In this document: piece after piece, positions 1 to 8,085 of the stretch
Layout: every line of letters starts with the position of its first letter
How positions within the stretch are numbered: position 1 is the stretch's first letter
From: RBG-16-66-20 sp036560705
GTDB taxonomy: Bacteria > Pseudomonadota > Gammaproteobacteria > Burkholderiales > SG8-39
DNA length: 64,000 nucleotides
Assembly: GCA_036560705.1 (NCBI GenBank)
Contig: DATBQR010000010.1
Location: 1 to 64,000, forward strand
Direction: 5' to 3'
Notes under the pieces: model-generated
What the model was told of the DNA's origin: nothing
The model's input: the letters and a program-made list of their open reading frames with translations, nothing else
Databases searched by the model: none
Position numbers and translations under genes: made by a program

Positions 1-1
1 C

Positions 2-82
2 GATGCGCTTCTAACGGAAGCCATGAGGATATTCGACCACTTCTATTCCGCGTACTCGGAGCGGAAAACCGCTTCAACCTGA
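2..82 (+). CDS. possible 3' end of an upstream gene (partial)
   Basis: The frame starting at base 2 is open from the window edge to a TGA at 80-82 and would encode a 26-residue tail ending ERKTAST. Its third codon positions are moderately GC-rich, but the stretch is too short to assign to a family. Frame 1 is also open, to 141, so the choice between them is weak. If real, it is the end of a gene lying left of the window, about 55 bases before the first Bug gene. Confidence 0.25.
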   Translation, partial: DALLTEAMRIFDHFYSAYSERKTAST

Positions 83-137
83 TGTTGCGTACAGGCGATT
101 TTCGAATGCGGCAGGTCGCGGATGCTAAGCTCGCCCG

Positions 138-1091
138 ATGATTTCCAGATTGGCGTACTTGCTTCTTGCTCTGGCGCTGCCTGCGGCGGCGCAGACGTTT
201 CCCTACAAGCCGGTCAGGATCATCGTGGTCTACCCGCCCGGCGGCACCAGCGACGGGGTGACGCGCCTGCTGGCGGAGAAGCTGGCGCCCGCGCTCGGCC
301 AGCCGGTGCTGGTGGAGAACCGCGGCGGCGCGGGCGGCGCGATTGGCATGGACGCGATGGCGAAGTCCTCGGCCGATGGCTACACGATCGCGTTTTCGGC
401 GATCAGCCCGCTGACGCTGCTACCGCATGTCGGCAAGGTGCCCTACGACCCGACCAGGGATATCGCCGCGGTGGCGAGCGTAATGTATTCGCCGGTCTAC
501 CTGCTGGCGACGCCGTCGTTCACCGGCAAGGACTTCGCCGATGTCGTCGCGCAGTCCAAGGCAAAACCGGGCGCGCTGCGCGTCGGCACCTCGGGAATCG
601 CGACGCTCGGCCACCTGATGGTGGAGCAACTCAGGATCGCGGGCCTGGACCTGACCCACGTGCCCTACCGCGGCGGCGGCCAGGTGATCACCGACGCGGC
701 CGGCGGCCAGTTCGAGTTGTTCACCGCCAATCCCGGCCCGGGCGTGAACGCGCTCCTCCAGCAGGGAAAATTCCGCATCCTCGCGGTCGCCGCGCCCGGG
801 CGCCTCGCGGCCCTGCCGGTGGTGCCGACGATGACCGAGCTCGGCTACCCGGAGTCGAACTACACCTCGCACTTCGGCCTGTTCGCGCCGGCGAAAACGC
901 CCGCGGCGGCGCTCGGACGCCTGCACGCGGAGATCAACGCCGTGCTCGCCCTACCGGAAGTCGCCGAGCGGCTGACGAAACTGGACAACGTGGTGGCGCC
1001 CTCGAGCACCGAACAGTTCGCGCAGGTGATCAGGCGCGAATACGAAGCGAATGCGAGAATCGTGGCAAAGGCCGGGATAAGGAGCGAGTGA
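138..1091 (+). CDS. Bug/TctC-family periplasmic solute-binding protein
   Basis: The 317-residue product has a cleavable signal peptide (about residues 1-19, ending AAAQT). It then shows the family N-terminus FPYKPVRIIVVYPPGGTSD, with the PGG loop that contacts carboxylate ligands, and VENRGGAGGAIG around residues 55-70. Family members bind organic acids for tripartite tricarboxylate transporters (TTT) or act as free periplasmic sensors. Length is normal. Its TGA overlaps the next start by one base (TGATG), so the two Bug genes are probably co-translated. No TctA or TctB membrane gene is near. The ligand cannot be read from sequence. Confidence 0.93.
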   Translation: MISRLAYLLLALALPAAAQTFPYKPVRIIVVYPPGGTSDGVTRLLAEKLAPALGQPVLVENRGGAGGAIGMDAMAKSSADGYTIAFSAISPLTLLPHVGKVPYDPTRDIAAVASVMYSPVYLLATPSFTGKDFADVVAQSKAKPGALRVGTSGIATLGHLMVEQLRIAGLDLTHVPYRGGGQVITDAAGGQFELFTANPGPGVNALLQQGKFRILAVAAPGRLAALPVVPTMTELGYPESNYTSHFGLFAPAKTPAAALGRLHAEINAVLALPEVAERLTKLDNVVAPSSTEQFAQVIRREYEANARIVAKAGIRSE

Positions 1092-2050
1092 TGAAGATTC
1101 TTGCGTTTGCGGTTCTTCTGTTTTCGTCGTGGATCGGCAGCCTCCAGGCGCAGCCGTATCCCTCGCATCCGATCCACCTCGTCGTCGGCTTCACGCCCGG
1201 CGGCGGGGTGGACATCAATGCGCGGCTGCTGGCCCCCAGGCTCTCCGATATTCTCGGACAGCCGGTGATCGTCGAGAACAAGCCGGGCGCCGGCACCAAC
1301 ATTGCCAACGAATATGTCGCGAAATCGGCCCCAGACGGCTACACGCTGCTGTTCAACAGCCCGGCGGTCGCCATCAACATGTCGCTGTACCGGAATCCGC
1401 CCTATGACCTGCTGCGCGACCTCGCCGGCGTCTCGGTGTTTTCCGACAGCACCAACATCCTGGTGGTGCCCGCGTCGCTGCCGGTGAAGTCCGTCCGGGA
1501 ACTGGTCGCCCTGGCACGCGACAAGCCCGGGGCGCTCAACTTTTCCTCGGCCGGGTCGGGCACCACGCAGCACCTCGCCGGCGAACTATTCAAGCTGCGC
1601 ACGGGGACCAGCATCGTGCACGTGCCCTACAAGGGCAGCGCGCCGTCGATCGCCGCGCTGCTCGGCGAGCAGGTGCAGCTCAGCTTCGTCAATCCGCTGG
1701 CCATCGGAGCGCACGTGAAATCCGGGCGCCTGCGCGCGCTTGCAGTGGCCGGCGCCAAGCGCAGCGCGCTGATGCCCGACGTGCCGACGATGAAAGAGGC
1801 CGGCGTCGAGGGAGTCGAGGTGCCGCTGTGGTTCGGCATGCTTGCGCCGGCGGCGACGCCGCGCGAAACCATCGCCCTGCTGGCGGCGGGCGTGGCGCGC
1901 GTCGCGCGCGATCCGGACATGCGCAAGCGGCTCGAAGAACAGGGCGCAGAGCCGGTGGGCGACTCGCCGGAGGAATTCGACCGGCTATTGCGCGAGGAAG
2001 TCGGCAAGTGGGCCGAGGTGGTGAAGGTGTCGGGCGCGCGCGCCAACTAG
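1091..2050 (+). CDS. Bug/TctC-family periplasmic solute-binding protein
   Basis: The 319-residue product begins at the ATG that overlaps the preceding stop. A signal peptide (residues 1 to about 20, ending LQAQ) is followed by PSHPIHLVVGFTPGGGVDI, VENKPGAGTNIA and VPYKGSAPSIAALL, the usual landmarks of the two-lobed TctC fold. It is clearly a paralog of the gene before it, but the two are diverged enough to suggest different ligands rather than a recent tandem copy. The open frame extends upstream inside the first Bug gene; that extension lacks a signal peptide and is rejected. Confidence 0.92.
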   Translation: MKILAFAVLLFSSWIGSLQAQPYPSHPIHLVVGFTPGGGVDINARLLAPRLSDILGQPVIVENKPGAGTNIANEYVAKSAPDGYTLLFNSPAVAINMSLYRNPPYDLLRDLAGVSVFSDSTNILVVPASLPVKSVRELVALARDKPGALNFSSAGSGTTQHLAGELFKLRTGTSIVHVPYKGSAPSIAALLGEQVQLSFVNPLAIGAHVKSGRLRALAVAGAKRSALMPDVPTMKEAGVEGVEVPLWFGMLAPAATPRETIALLAAGVARVARDPDMRKRLEEQGAEPVGDSPEEFDRLLREEVGKWAEVVKVSGARAN

Positions 2051-2065
2051 CGTGCCCGCAGGCCG

Positions 2066-2839
2066 CTAGCGCTTGGCGGCCACCGTCCTGTCCAGGAAAC
2101 CGACGATGAGCTTCAGCAGCTCGTCCTCGTGGCCCTCGAAGAAGTGCTTCGCGCCCGGCACCATGACCTGGCCGGAGCCGGGATTGGCGAGGATCTGCTT
2201 CTTGCGCTCGTCCGCGCCCCACATCGTCACCGTCCAGTCGTTGCTGCCGAAGACATCCAGCACCGGGATCTTGATGCGGTACATCTCCTCCAGGCCCTGC
2301 AGGATGCCGACGTACACCCAGGCCTTGACGGTAGTGTCGTCGGTACGGATCAGGTACTGGTTCGCCATGGTGGCACCCAGGCTGTGCGAGACGATGCCGA
2401 TGTTCTTGTAGCCCTTGCCCTTGAGGAAATCTACCGCCAGCTGGAAACGCTCGCGCGCGTCCGGGTAGAGCGGCACGTACAGCCCGAGGATGGCGGTGCT
2501 TGGCAGCACCGGCAGCTGGATCGACAGCGTGGTGTAGCCCATGTCGGCGAGGCGCGTGCGCAGTGTGCCGTAGAGCTCGAAGTCCGGGCTCCAGCCGCGG
2601 CCGTGGGCGATGATCACGGACCCTCTGGGGGTTTTTGCTTCGGTAAACAAACCAAGAAAGCGGTGTCCGTTCTTCTGCTGCAGCCACACCGCATTGCCGA
2701 TCATCAGGGTCGGCAGGATATCGTCGGCCCAGCGCTTTTCCTTCGCGTAGTCCTGGGAAAAGCAGGCCTGCGAAAGAAAGAGAAAAACAAAAAGCCCGCC
2801 TAGGCGGGCTTTTTGTCGGAGCGAAAAGCTGTTACGCAA
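2066..2839 (-). CDS. exported alpha/beta hydrolase, DUF3530-like
   Basis: The 257-residue product has a hydrophobic N-terminus (GGLFVFLFLSQACFSQ) that reads as a signal peptide, then an alpha/beta-hydrolase domain. A likely catalytic triad is visible: Ser in VSHSLGA, Asp in FGSNDW and His in GAKHFFEGHED. SVIIAHGRGWSPD with LSIQLPVLP resembles DUF3530 proteins, whose substrate is unknown. There is no ATG: the only upstream start is TTG at 2839, which overlaps the stop of the molybdenum hydroxylase gene by eight bases. A 30-base perfect palindrome with T-tracts lies inside the first codons. Translational coupling to the upstream gene would explain both. The start is the uncertain part. Confidence 0.75.
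   Translation of the reverse strand: MRNSFSLRQKARLGGLFVFLFLSQACFSQDYAKEKRWADDILPTLMIGNAVWLQQKNGHRFLGLFTEAKTPRGSVIIAHGRGWSPDFELYGTLRTRLADMGYTTLSIQLPVLPSTAILGLYVPLYPDARERFQLAVDFLKGKGYKNIGIVSHSLGATMANQYLIRTDDTTVKAWVYVGILQGLEEMYRIKIPVLDVFGSNDWTVTMWGADERKKQILANPGSGQVMVPGAKHFFEGHEDELLKLIVGFLDRTVAAKR
2788..2817. terminator. bidirectional intrinsic terminator-like palindrome
   Basis: A perfect 30-base palindrome: an A5 run, then GCCCGCC-TA-GGCGGGC, then a T5 run. The GC-rich stem flanked by A and T tracts is the classic form of an intrinsic terminator working in both directions. Unusually, it sits 15 to 44 bases downstream of the molybdenum hydroxylase stop, inside the first 20 codons of the hydrolase gene on the same strand. 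Confidence 0.8.
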
Positions 2840-4955
2840 GGCTGAACGGCATCTTGCGAAGCCGCTTGCCGGTGAGCGCGTAGAGCGCGTTCGCCAGCGT
2901 CGGCGAGAACAGCGCCATGCCCGGCTCGCCGATGCCGCCCGGCTTCTCGGTGCTGTTCACGATGTGCAGCTCGATCTTGGGCGTCTCCGGCATCCGCAGC
3001 ATCTTGTACTGGTGGAAGTTGGTCTGCTCGATGCGGCCGTCCTTCAGCGTGATGTCGCCGTAGAGCGCCGCGGTCATGCCGAACACGATGTTGCTCTCCA
3101 GCTGCTGCTTGACGATGTTCGGGTTGACCATGCGCCCCAGGTCCACTGCGACCACGACCCGGTGCACCTTGATCTGCCCGTTCACCACCGACGCCTCCAC
3201 CACCTGCGACATGTAGGTGTCGTAGCCCTCCATCAGCCCGATGCCGCGCGCGCGGCCCTTCGGCAGCGGCTTGCCCCAGCCCGCTTCCTTGGCGGCGAGC
3301 TTGAGCACGTTGGCGAAGCGCGGCTGCTTCTCGAGCAGCGAGAGGCGGTACTCGTAGGGATCCTTGCCCGCCGCCGCCGCCATTTCGTCGATGAACGACT
3401 CATTGGCGAACACGTTCAGTGCGTGCGACACCGACCGCAGGTAGCCGACCCTGAGTCCGGTGTCGTGGATCACCGTGGCGACCGCCTGGTTGGGAATGTC
3501 GTACGGCACCAGGATGGCCTCGGTCATCAGCGGATCGACCCCGTCCTTCACCAGCGGCGGGAACAGGCGCGAGGTGACCGACGGCGAGCTCATCTTGAAG
3601 GAGAGCGCGGTCGGCTTGCCGCCCGCGTCCAGCCCGGCGGACATCTGCGTCAGGCTGATCGGCCGGTAGAAGTCGTGCGTCATGTCGTCTTCGCGCGTCC
3701 ACACCAGCTTCACCGGCACGCCGGTGATCTTGGAGATCTCGACCGCCTGCGCCATGTAGTCGCAGTCGATGCGCCGGCCGAAGCCGCCGCCGAGGAACGT
3801 GGTCTTGACGGTGATCTGCTCGGGCTTGAGGCCGGTGATCGCCGCCGCCATGCCCAGCGCCAGCTGCTGGAACTGGATCGAGCCGATCAGCAGCGCCGAG
3901 TCCTTGCGCACGTCCGCCGTGAAATTCATCGGTTCCAGCGGCGAGTGCGAGAGGAACGGCATTTCGTAGGTCGCCTCGACCTTCTTCGCCGCCGCCTTCA
4001 TGCCGTCGGCGACGTTGCCCTGCTGCTTGATCGTCGCGCCGGGACTGGACATCGCCGCGGCGAGTCCCGCCGAGACGGATGCCGAGCTGAGCGTCTTGTT
4101 CGCGCCCTCGTCCCACTTGACGTCGAGCGTGTCGCGGGCCGTCTTGGCCTGCCACCAGGTGTCGGCCACCACGGCGACGCCGTCGGTGATCTGCACCACG
4201 TGCTTCACGCCCGGCATCGCTTTCGCCTTGGTGGCGTCGTAGCTGACCACCTTGCCGCCGATCACCGGGCACTGCGCCAGCGAGGCGTAGAGCATGCCGG
4301 GCAGCTTGACGTCGATGCCGTAGATGGTCTTGCCGCGGATCTTGTCGGCGGTGTCCATGCGATGCAGCGGCTTGCCGACGTAGCGGAACTTGGACGGATC
4401 CTTGAGGGTGACATCCTTCGGCGGCGTGAGCTTGGAAGCGGCGTCGGCGAGCGAGCCGTAGCTCGCCTTCTTGCCGCCCGGGCCGGTGACCCAGCCGTTG
4501 CTGGCTTTGAGCGCAGACGCATCCACGCCCCACTTCTGGGCAGCGGCGGAAACGAGCATCATGCGCGCCTGGGCGCCGGCGACACGCAGCTTTTCCCAGC
4601 CGTCGCGCACCGAGGTCGAGCCGCCGGTGATCTGGCCGCCCAGCATGCCGTTGATGTACACCTCGCCCGGCGGGGCGAAATCGACCTTGACCTTGCTCAG
4701 GTCGACTTCGAGTTCTTCCGCGACCAGGGTCGGCAGGGCCATGACCACGCCCTGTCCCATTTCGGAACGCGCGCAGAGAATGGTGATCCTGTTGTCGCTG
4801 CCCACGCGGATCCAGGCGTTGATCGCCGATTCGCTGGCGGCGTAGGCCATGCCGCGGAACGCATCCGGCAGCGCGACGCCGATCACCAGGCTGCCGCCCA
4901 CGGCGGCGCTGGATTTGATGAAGGAACGACGGGCGGGGTTCTTGAGTTGGCTCAT
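2832..4955 (-). CDS. xanthine dehydrogenase-family molybdopterin-binding subunit (IorB-like)
   Basis: The 707-residue large subunit of a molybdenum hydroxylase resembles isoquinoline 1-oxidoreductase beta chains and related aldehyde dehydrogenases. It starts MSQLKNPARRSFIKSSAA, a twin-arginine export signal, so the complex probably works in the periplasm. QITGGSTSVRDGWEKLR, FLGGGFGRRID and the C-terminal GGIGEPGMALFSPTLANAL are cofactor-binding landmarks of this family. The 2Fe-2S subunit gene ends only two bases upstream, fitting a two-subunit enzyme. The substrate is unresolved (N-heterocycle or aldehyde). No cytochrome c subunit gene, common as electron acceptor in this group, is adjacent. 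Confidence 0.9.
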   Translation of the reverse strand: MSQLKNPARRSFIKSSAAVGGSLVIGVALPDAFRGMAYAASESAINAWIRVGSDNRITILCARSEMGQGVVMALPTLVAEELEVDLSKVKVDFAPPGEVYINGMLGGQITGGSTSVRDGWEKLRVAGAQARMMLVSAAAQKWGVDASALKASNGWVTGPGGKKASYGSLADAASKLTPPKDVTLKDPSKFRYVGKPLHRMDTADKIRGKTIYGIDVKLPGMLYASLAQCPVIGGKVVSYDATKAKAMPGVKHVVQITDGVAVVADTWWQAKTARDTLDVKWDEGANKTLSSASVSAGLAAAMSSPGATIKQQGNVADGMKAAAKKVEATYEMPFLSHSPLEPMNFTADVRKDSALLIGSIQFQQLALGMAAAITGLKPEQITVKTTFLGGGFGRRIDCDYMAQAVEISKITGVPVKLVWTREDDMTHDFYRPISLTQMSAGLDAGGKPTALSFKMSSPSVTSRLFPPLVKDGVDPLMTEAILVPYDIPNQAVATVIHDTGLRVGYLRSVSHALNVFANESFIDEMAAAAGKDPYEYRLSLLEKQPRFANVLKLAAKEAGWGKPLPKGRARGIGLMEGYDTYMSQVVEASVVNGQIKVHRVVVAVDLGRMVNPNIVKQQLESNIVFGMTAALYGDITLKDGRIEQTNFHQYKMLRMPETPKIELHIVNSTEKPGGIGEPGMALFSPTLANALYALTGKRLRKMPFSLA

Positions 4956-4957
4956 GA

Positions 4958-5419
4958 TCAGGCTCCCTTCCCACCGGCGGCCTGATGGATGGCGGCGCGG
5001 ATGCGTGGATAGGTGCCGCAGCGGCAGATGTTGCCCGCCATGGCGTTGTCGATGTCTGCGTCGGTCGGCTTCGGCTTCTCGGTGAGAAGCGCGGTCGCGG
5101 ACATGATCTGGCCCGATTGACAGTAGCCGCATTGCGGAACGTCGAGCGAAGCCCAGGCCGCCTGTACTTTCTTGCCGACCTCGGAGGCGCCGATGCCTTC
5201 GATGGTGGTGATCTTCTTGCCGATGGCCGCCGACAGCGGCGTGCCGCAGGAACGCACCGGCTTGCCGTCCAGGTGCACGGTGCAGGCGCCGCACAGTTGC
5301 GCGCCGCAACCAAACTTGGTTCCGGTCATGCCGACGCTATCGCGGATCACCCAGAGCAGCGGCGTGCTCGGGTCAGCGTTTACGTCGTGGTTCTTGCCGT
5401 TGATGTCGAGACTTGCCAT
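4958..5419 (-). CDS. 2Fe-2S subunit of molybdenum hydroxylase (IorA-like)
   Basis: The 153-residue protein carries both iron-sulfur clusters of the hydroxylase small subunit. The plant-ferredoxin-type cluster uses C38, C43, C46 and C58 (FGCGAQLCGAC). The alpha-helical cluster uses C97, C100, C132 and C134 (QCGYC and ICRCGTY). Length and spacing are standard for IorA/CoxS-like subunits. It is the first gene of the pair, preceded by a strong GGGAGGG ribosome binding site, and hands electrons from the molybdopterin subunit to an acceptor. It has no Tat signal of its own, so it would be co-exported with the large subunit. Confidence 0.92.
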   Translation of the reverse strand: MASLDINGKNHDVNADPSTPLLWVIRDSVGMTGTKFGCGAQLCGACTVHLDGKPVRSCGTPLSAAIGKKITTIEGIGASEVGKKVQAAWASLDVPQCGYCQSGQIMSATALLTEKPKPTDADIDNAMAGNICRCGTYPRIRAAIHQAAGGKGA

Positions 5420-5508
5420 GTTTCCCTCCCAGAGTCTGAGTGACTGTCTTATTATCCGCCTCCTGAAGAAATTAAACCTCCGCAGTGCAGCAATCGGGGT
5501 CCAAATTT
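5420..5508. promoter_or_regulatory. divergent intergenic region, hydroxylase and Bug genes
   Basis: These 89 bases separate two divergent genes and are noticeably AT-rich for this window (cttattatccg and gaagaaattaaacc). They should hold promoters for both directions. No convincing inverted repeat or -35/-10 pair was found. Confidence 0.35.
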
Positions 5509-6492
5509 ATGACAAGAGCGGCTGGAATAATTCTGTTTCTGACGGGCACCTTACTGCAAGGACTGGTGGGAACCGTCCCCGCTTTTGCGCAGGATTTTCC
5601 CAACCGACCCGTGCACATCGTGGTGCCCTGGCCACCCAGCGGCAACGTCGATATCACCGCGCGCACGGTGGCGCCGGCGCTGGGCGACGCCCTCGGCCAG
5701 CAGGTGATCATCGACAACCGCCCCGGCGCCGGCGGCACCATCGGCTCGGCGCAGGTGGCGAAATCGCCGCCGGATGGCTACACCTTGCTGCTCGGCTCGA
5801 GCGGCACCATTTCCAGCGCGCCGGCGGTGTTCAAGACGATCACCTACGACCCGCTGAAGGACTTCACCGCCGTCGGCGCGATCCAGTACGTGCCGATGGT
5901 GCTCACCGCGGCGCCGAAGACGCCGGCGGCGACCTACGCCGAATTCATCGCCTACGTGAAAACCAAGGGCGCGCCGGTGAGCATCGCCTCGGCCGGCAGC
6001 GGCTCCTCCAACCATCTCGCCATCGAGCTGCTGATCCGCCAGGCGAAACTGCCGCTGCTGCACATTCCCTACAAGGGCAGCGGCCCGGCGATCACCGACC
6101 TGCTGGGCAGCCAGGTCGAATCCATGATGGACCAGCTCACCGCTTCGATCGACCACATCCGCAACGGGCGGATAAAGGCGCTGGCCGTGACCTCGTTCGC
6201 GCGCTCGCCGCTGCTGCCCAACGTGCCGACGCTGGATGAATCCGGCGTCAAGGGCTACGAGGCGGGCACCTACACCGGGATCTTCGCGCCCTCCGGCACG
6301 CCGCCAGCGGTGGTGGCGAAACTCGCCGGCGCCCTGCACAAGGCCCTCGCCAACGAGGGCGTCAAGGAACGCTACCGCGCCATGGGCGCCGACGTCTGGG
6401 AGATGAGCCAGGCGGAATTCGACGCCTACGTGCGCGCCGACGTGGAGAAGTGGCGCAAGGTCGCGCGCGAAGCGAATATCGTGGTTGAGTAG
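5509..6492 (+). CDS. Bug/TctC-family periplasmic solute-binding protein
   Basis: The 327-residue product starts at ATG 5509 (MTRAAGIILFLTGTLL). An in-frame GTG at 5485 would add eight residues but gives a poorer signal peptide. The signal ends near AFAQ. DFPNRPVHIVVPWPPSGNVD, DNRPGAGGTIG and IPYKGSGPAITDLL are standard Bug landmarks. The ligand loop reads PPSGN where the relatives here have PGG, which may change ligand preference. It is divergent from the molybdenum hydroxylase pair, so it may capture that enzyme's substrate, but this is only inference from position. Confidence 0.92.
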   Translation: MTRAAGIILFLTGTLLQGLVGTVPAFAQDFPNRPVHIVVPWPPSGNVDITARTVAPALGDALGQQVIIDNRPGAGGTIGSAQVAKSPPDGYTLLLGSSGTISSAPAVFKTITYDPLKDFTAVGAIQYVPMVLTAAPKTPAATYAEFIAYVKTKGAPVSIASAGSGSSNHLAIELLIRQAKLPLLHIPYKGSGPAITDLLGSQVESMMDQLTASIDHIRNGRIKALAVTSFARSPLLPNVPTLDESGVKGYEAGTYTGIFAPSGTPPAVVAKLAGALHKALANEGVKERYRAMGADVWEMSQAEFDAYVRADVEKWRKVAREANIVVE

Positions 6493-6494
6493 TT

Positions 6495-7148
6495 CTACTT
6501 CGGCGAAGACACCACCCGCAGGTACGGCTTGAGCGTCTTGAAGCCCTGCGGATACTTCTTCTTCGCGTCTTCATCCGACACCGAGGTCGGAATGATGACG
6601 TCCTGGCCCGGCTTCCAGTTCACCGGCGTGGCGACGCCGTGCTTGGCGTTCATCTGCAGCGCGTCGAGCAGGCGCAGCACTTCGTCGAAATTGCGGCCGG
6701 CGCTCATCGGGTAGATGAGCATCGCCTTGATCTTCTTGTCGGGACCGATGATGAACACCGAGCGGATGGTGGCGTTGTCGTTCGCGGTGCGTTTTCCGCC
6801 GCTCGCGTTCGGGTGGATCATGTCGTAGAGCTTGGCCACCGCCAGGTCTTCGCCGCCGATCACCGGGTAGTTGACCGCGTGGCCCTGGGTTTCCTTGATG
6901 TCGCCCGCCCACTTGCTGTGGTCGCTCACCGGGTCGTTCGACAGGCCGATGATCCTGGTGTTGCGCTTGTCGAACTCCGGCTTGAGCCCGGCCATGTAGC
7001 CGAGCTCGGTGGTGCATACCGGGGTGAAATCCTTCGGGTGCGAGAACAGGATCGCCCACTTGTCGCCGATCCACTGGTGGAAGTCGATCTTGCCTTCGGT
7101 GGTTTCAGCAGTGAAATTCGGCGCTTCGTCGCCAATGCGGATGGTCAT
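6495..7148 (-). CDS. 1-Cys peroxiredoxin, Prx6 type
   Basis: The 217-residue thiol peroxidase has the peroxidatic cysteine C45 in FTPVCTTELG and the family arginine near R129. The long C-terminal domain (about residues 160-217, TPVNWKPGQDVIIPTSVSD) marks the Prx6 class. There is no second redox cysteine in AhpC position, so reduction would need an external thiol. It reduces H2O2 and organic peroxides in the cytosol. It lies 49 bases downstream of the dehydrogenase gene on the same strand, possibly as the last gene of that operon. The stop is two bases from the convergent Bug stop. Confidence 0.95.
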   Translation of the reverse strand: MTIRIGDEAPNFTAETTEGKIDFHQWIGDKWAILFSHPKDFTPVCTTELGYMAGLKPEFDKRNTRIIGLSNDPVSDHSKWAGDIKETQGHAVNYPVIGGEDLAVAKLYDMIHPNASGGKRTANDNATIRSVFIIGPDKKIKAMLIYPMSAGRNFDEVLRLLDALQMNAKHGVATPVNWKPGQDVIIPTSVSDEDAKKKYPQGFKTLKPYLRVVSSPK

Positions 7149-7197
7149 GAGGATTCTCCTTCGGAAAAAACCATTTTACTGCAGGCAGTACCGCGAT

Positions 7198-8082
7198 TCA
7201 GCCCTTCTTCTTGCTCTTGCCCGCAATGACCTTGGCGAGGGCAGGGAAATATTCCTTGCCGTAGCCGGCGCGGATCGCCTTCTTGATGGTTTCCTTGGCG
7301 TTGTCGGCGCCGTGCAGGAAAAACCCCGCCTCCTCGGCGAGCCGCAGCGCGTAGCGGATGTCCTTCAGCGCATATTCGGAGGAGAAGGCTTTCTCCGGGT
7401 AGTCGCCCTTCAGCATCGCCTTCACGCCGTGGTTGCGCAGCGCGAAGCTGTCGGCCGAACCCTTGGACAGCACTTCGAAGGCGAGCTCCGGGTCGATGCC
7501 GGCGTGATGGATCAGCGCGAGCGCCTCGGCCAGCGCCACCACGTTCTGGAACAGCACCATGTTGTTGACGATCTTCATCGCCTGGCCCGCGCCCGGAGGG
7601 CCGCAGTGTGTGATGTCGCTCGCGATGCATTCCAGCCTCGGCTTAATGCGCGCGAACACCCCGTCGGTCGCGCCCACCATCACCGAGAGCGTGCCGTCCA
7701 CCGCCGCCTGGCGGGTGCGCGCCACCGGCGCGTCGGCGAACTGGATGCCGCGCGCGAGGAAGCGCGCGCTCAGATCGCGCGCGAGGTTCATCGGCGTGGT
7801 GCTGAGATCCACCACCAGGCCGCCCGGCTTGAGGTGCGTGAGGAGGCTGCCGGCGCCGAGGCATACCGCGCTCACCTGCGTCCCGCCCGGCAGGGAGAGA
7901 AAAACGATGTCGGCGTGCTCGGCGACGTCGCGGATGGACTCCGCCGGCATCACGCCGGGCTCGTCCATCTGCGCGAGCGCCTCCAGGTCGCTGTCGAAGG
8001 CGCGCACCTCTTCTCCCGACTTGGCCGCGAAGTTGCGGCACATCGGGGCGCCCATCACGCCCAAGCCGATGAATCCGAGCAT
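7198..8082 (-). CDS. NAD(P)-dependent dehydrogenase, 3-hydroxyisobutyrate dehydrogenase family
   Basis: The 294-residue beta-hydroxyacid dehydrogenase has the dinucleotide fold motif GFIGLGVMGAPM (residues 3-14), the substrate loop DAPVARTRQAAVDGTLSVMVG (about 118-137) and the catalytic lysine K170 in GAGQAMKIVNN. Enzymes of this family oxidise 3-hydroxyisobutyrate, tartronate semialdehyde and similar acids. The loop has ARTRQAA where classical enzymes have SGG, so the substrate may differ. It lies three bases after the acyl-CoA synthetase gene in a run with an MmgE/PrpD and a class II aldolase gene, pointing to catabolism of a hydroxylated or branched organic acid. Confidence 0.9.
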   Translation of the reverse strand: MLGFIGLGVMGAPMCRNFAAKSGEEVRAFDSDLEALAQMDEPGVMPAESIRDVAEHADIVFLSLPGGTQVSAVCLGAGSLLTHLKPGGLVVDLSTTPMNLARDLSARFLARGIQFADAPVARTRQAAVDGTLSVMVGATDGVFARIKPRLECIASDITHCGPPGAGQAMKIVNNMVLFQNVVALAEALALIHHAGIDPELAFEVLSKGSADSFALRNHGVKAMLKGDYPEKAFSSEYALKDIRYALRLAEEAGFFLHGADNAKETIKKAIRAGYGKEYFPALAKVIAGKSKKKG

Positions 8083-8085
8083 GCC

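Noticed and set aside
122..1090. N-terminal extension of the second Bug gene
   Set aside because: The extension lies within the first Bug gene and is arginine-rich; the signal peptide starts at 1091.
2964..4985. Long rightward open frame opposite the molybdenum hydroxylase
   Set aside because: Low-complexity arginine, leucine and histidine composition, no start context and no recognisable domain; the minus strand has an unmistakable enzyme.
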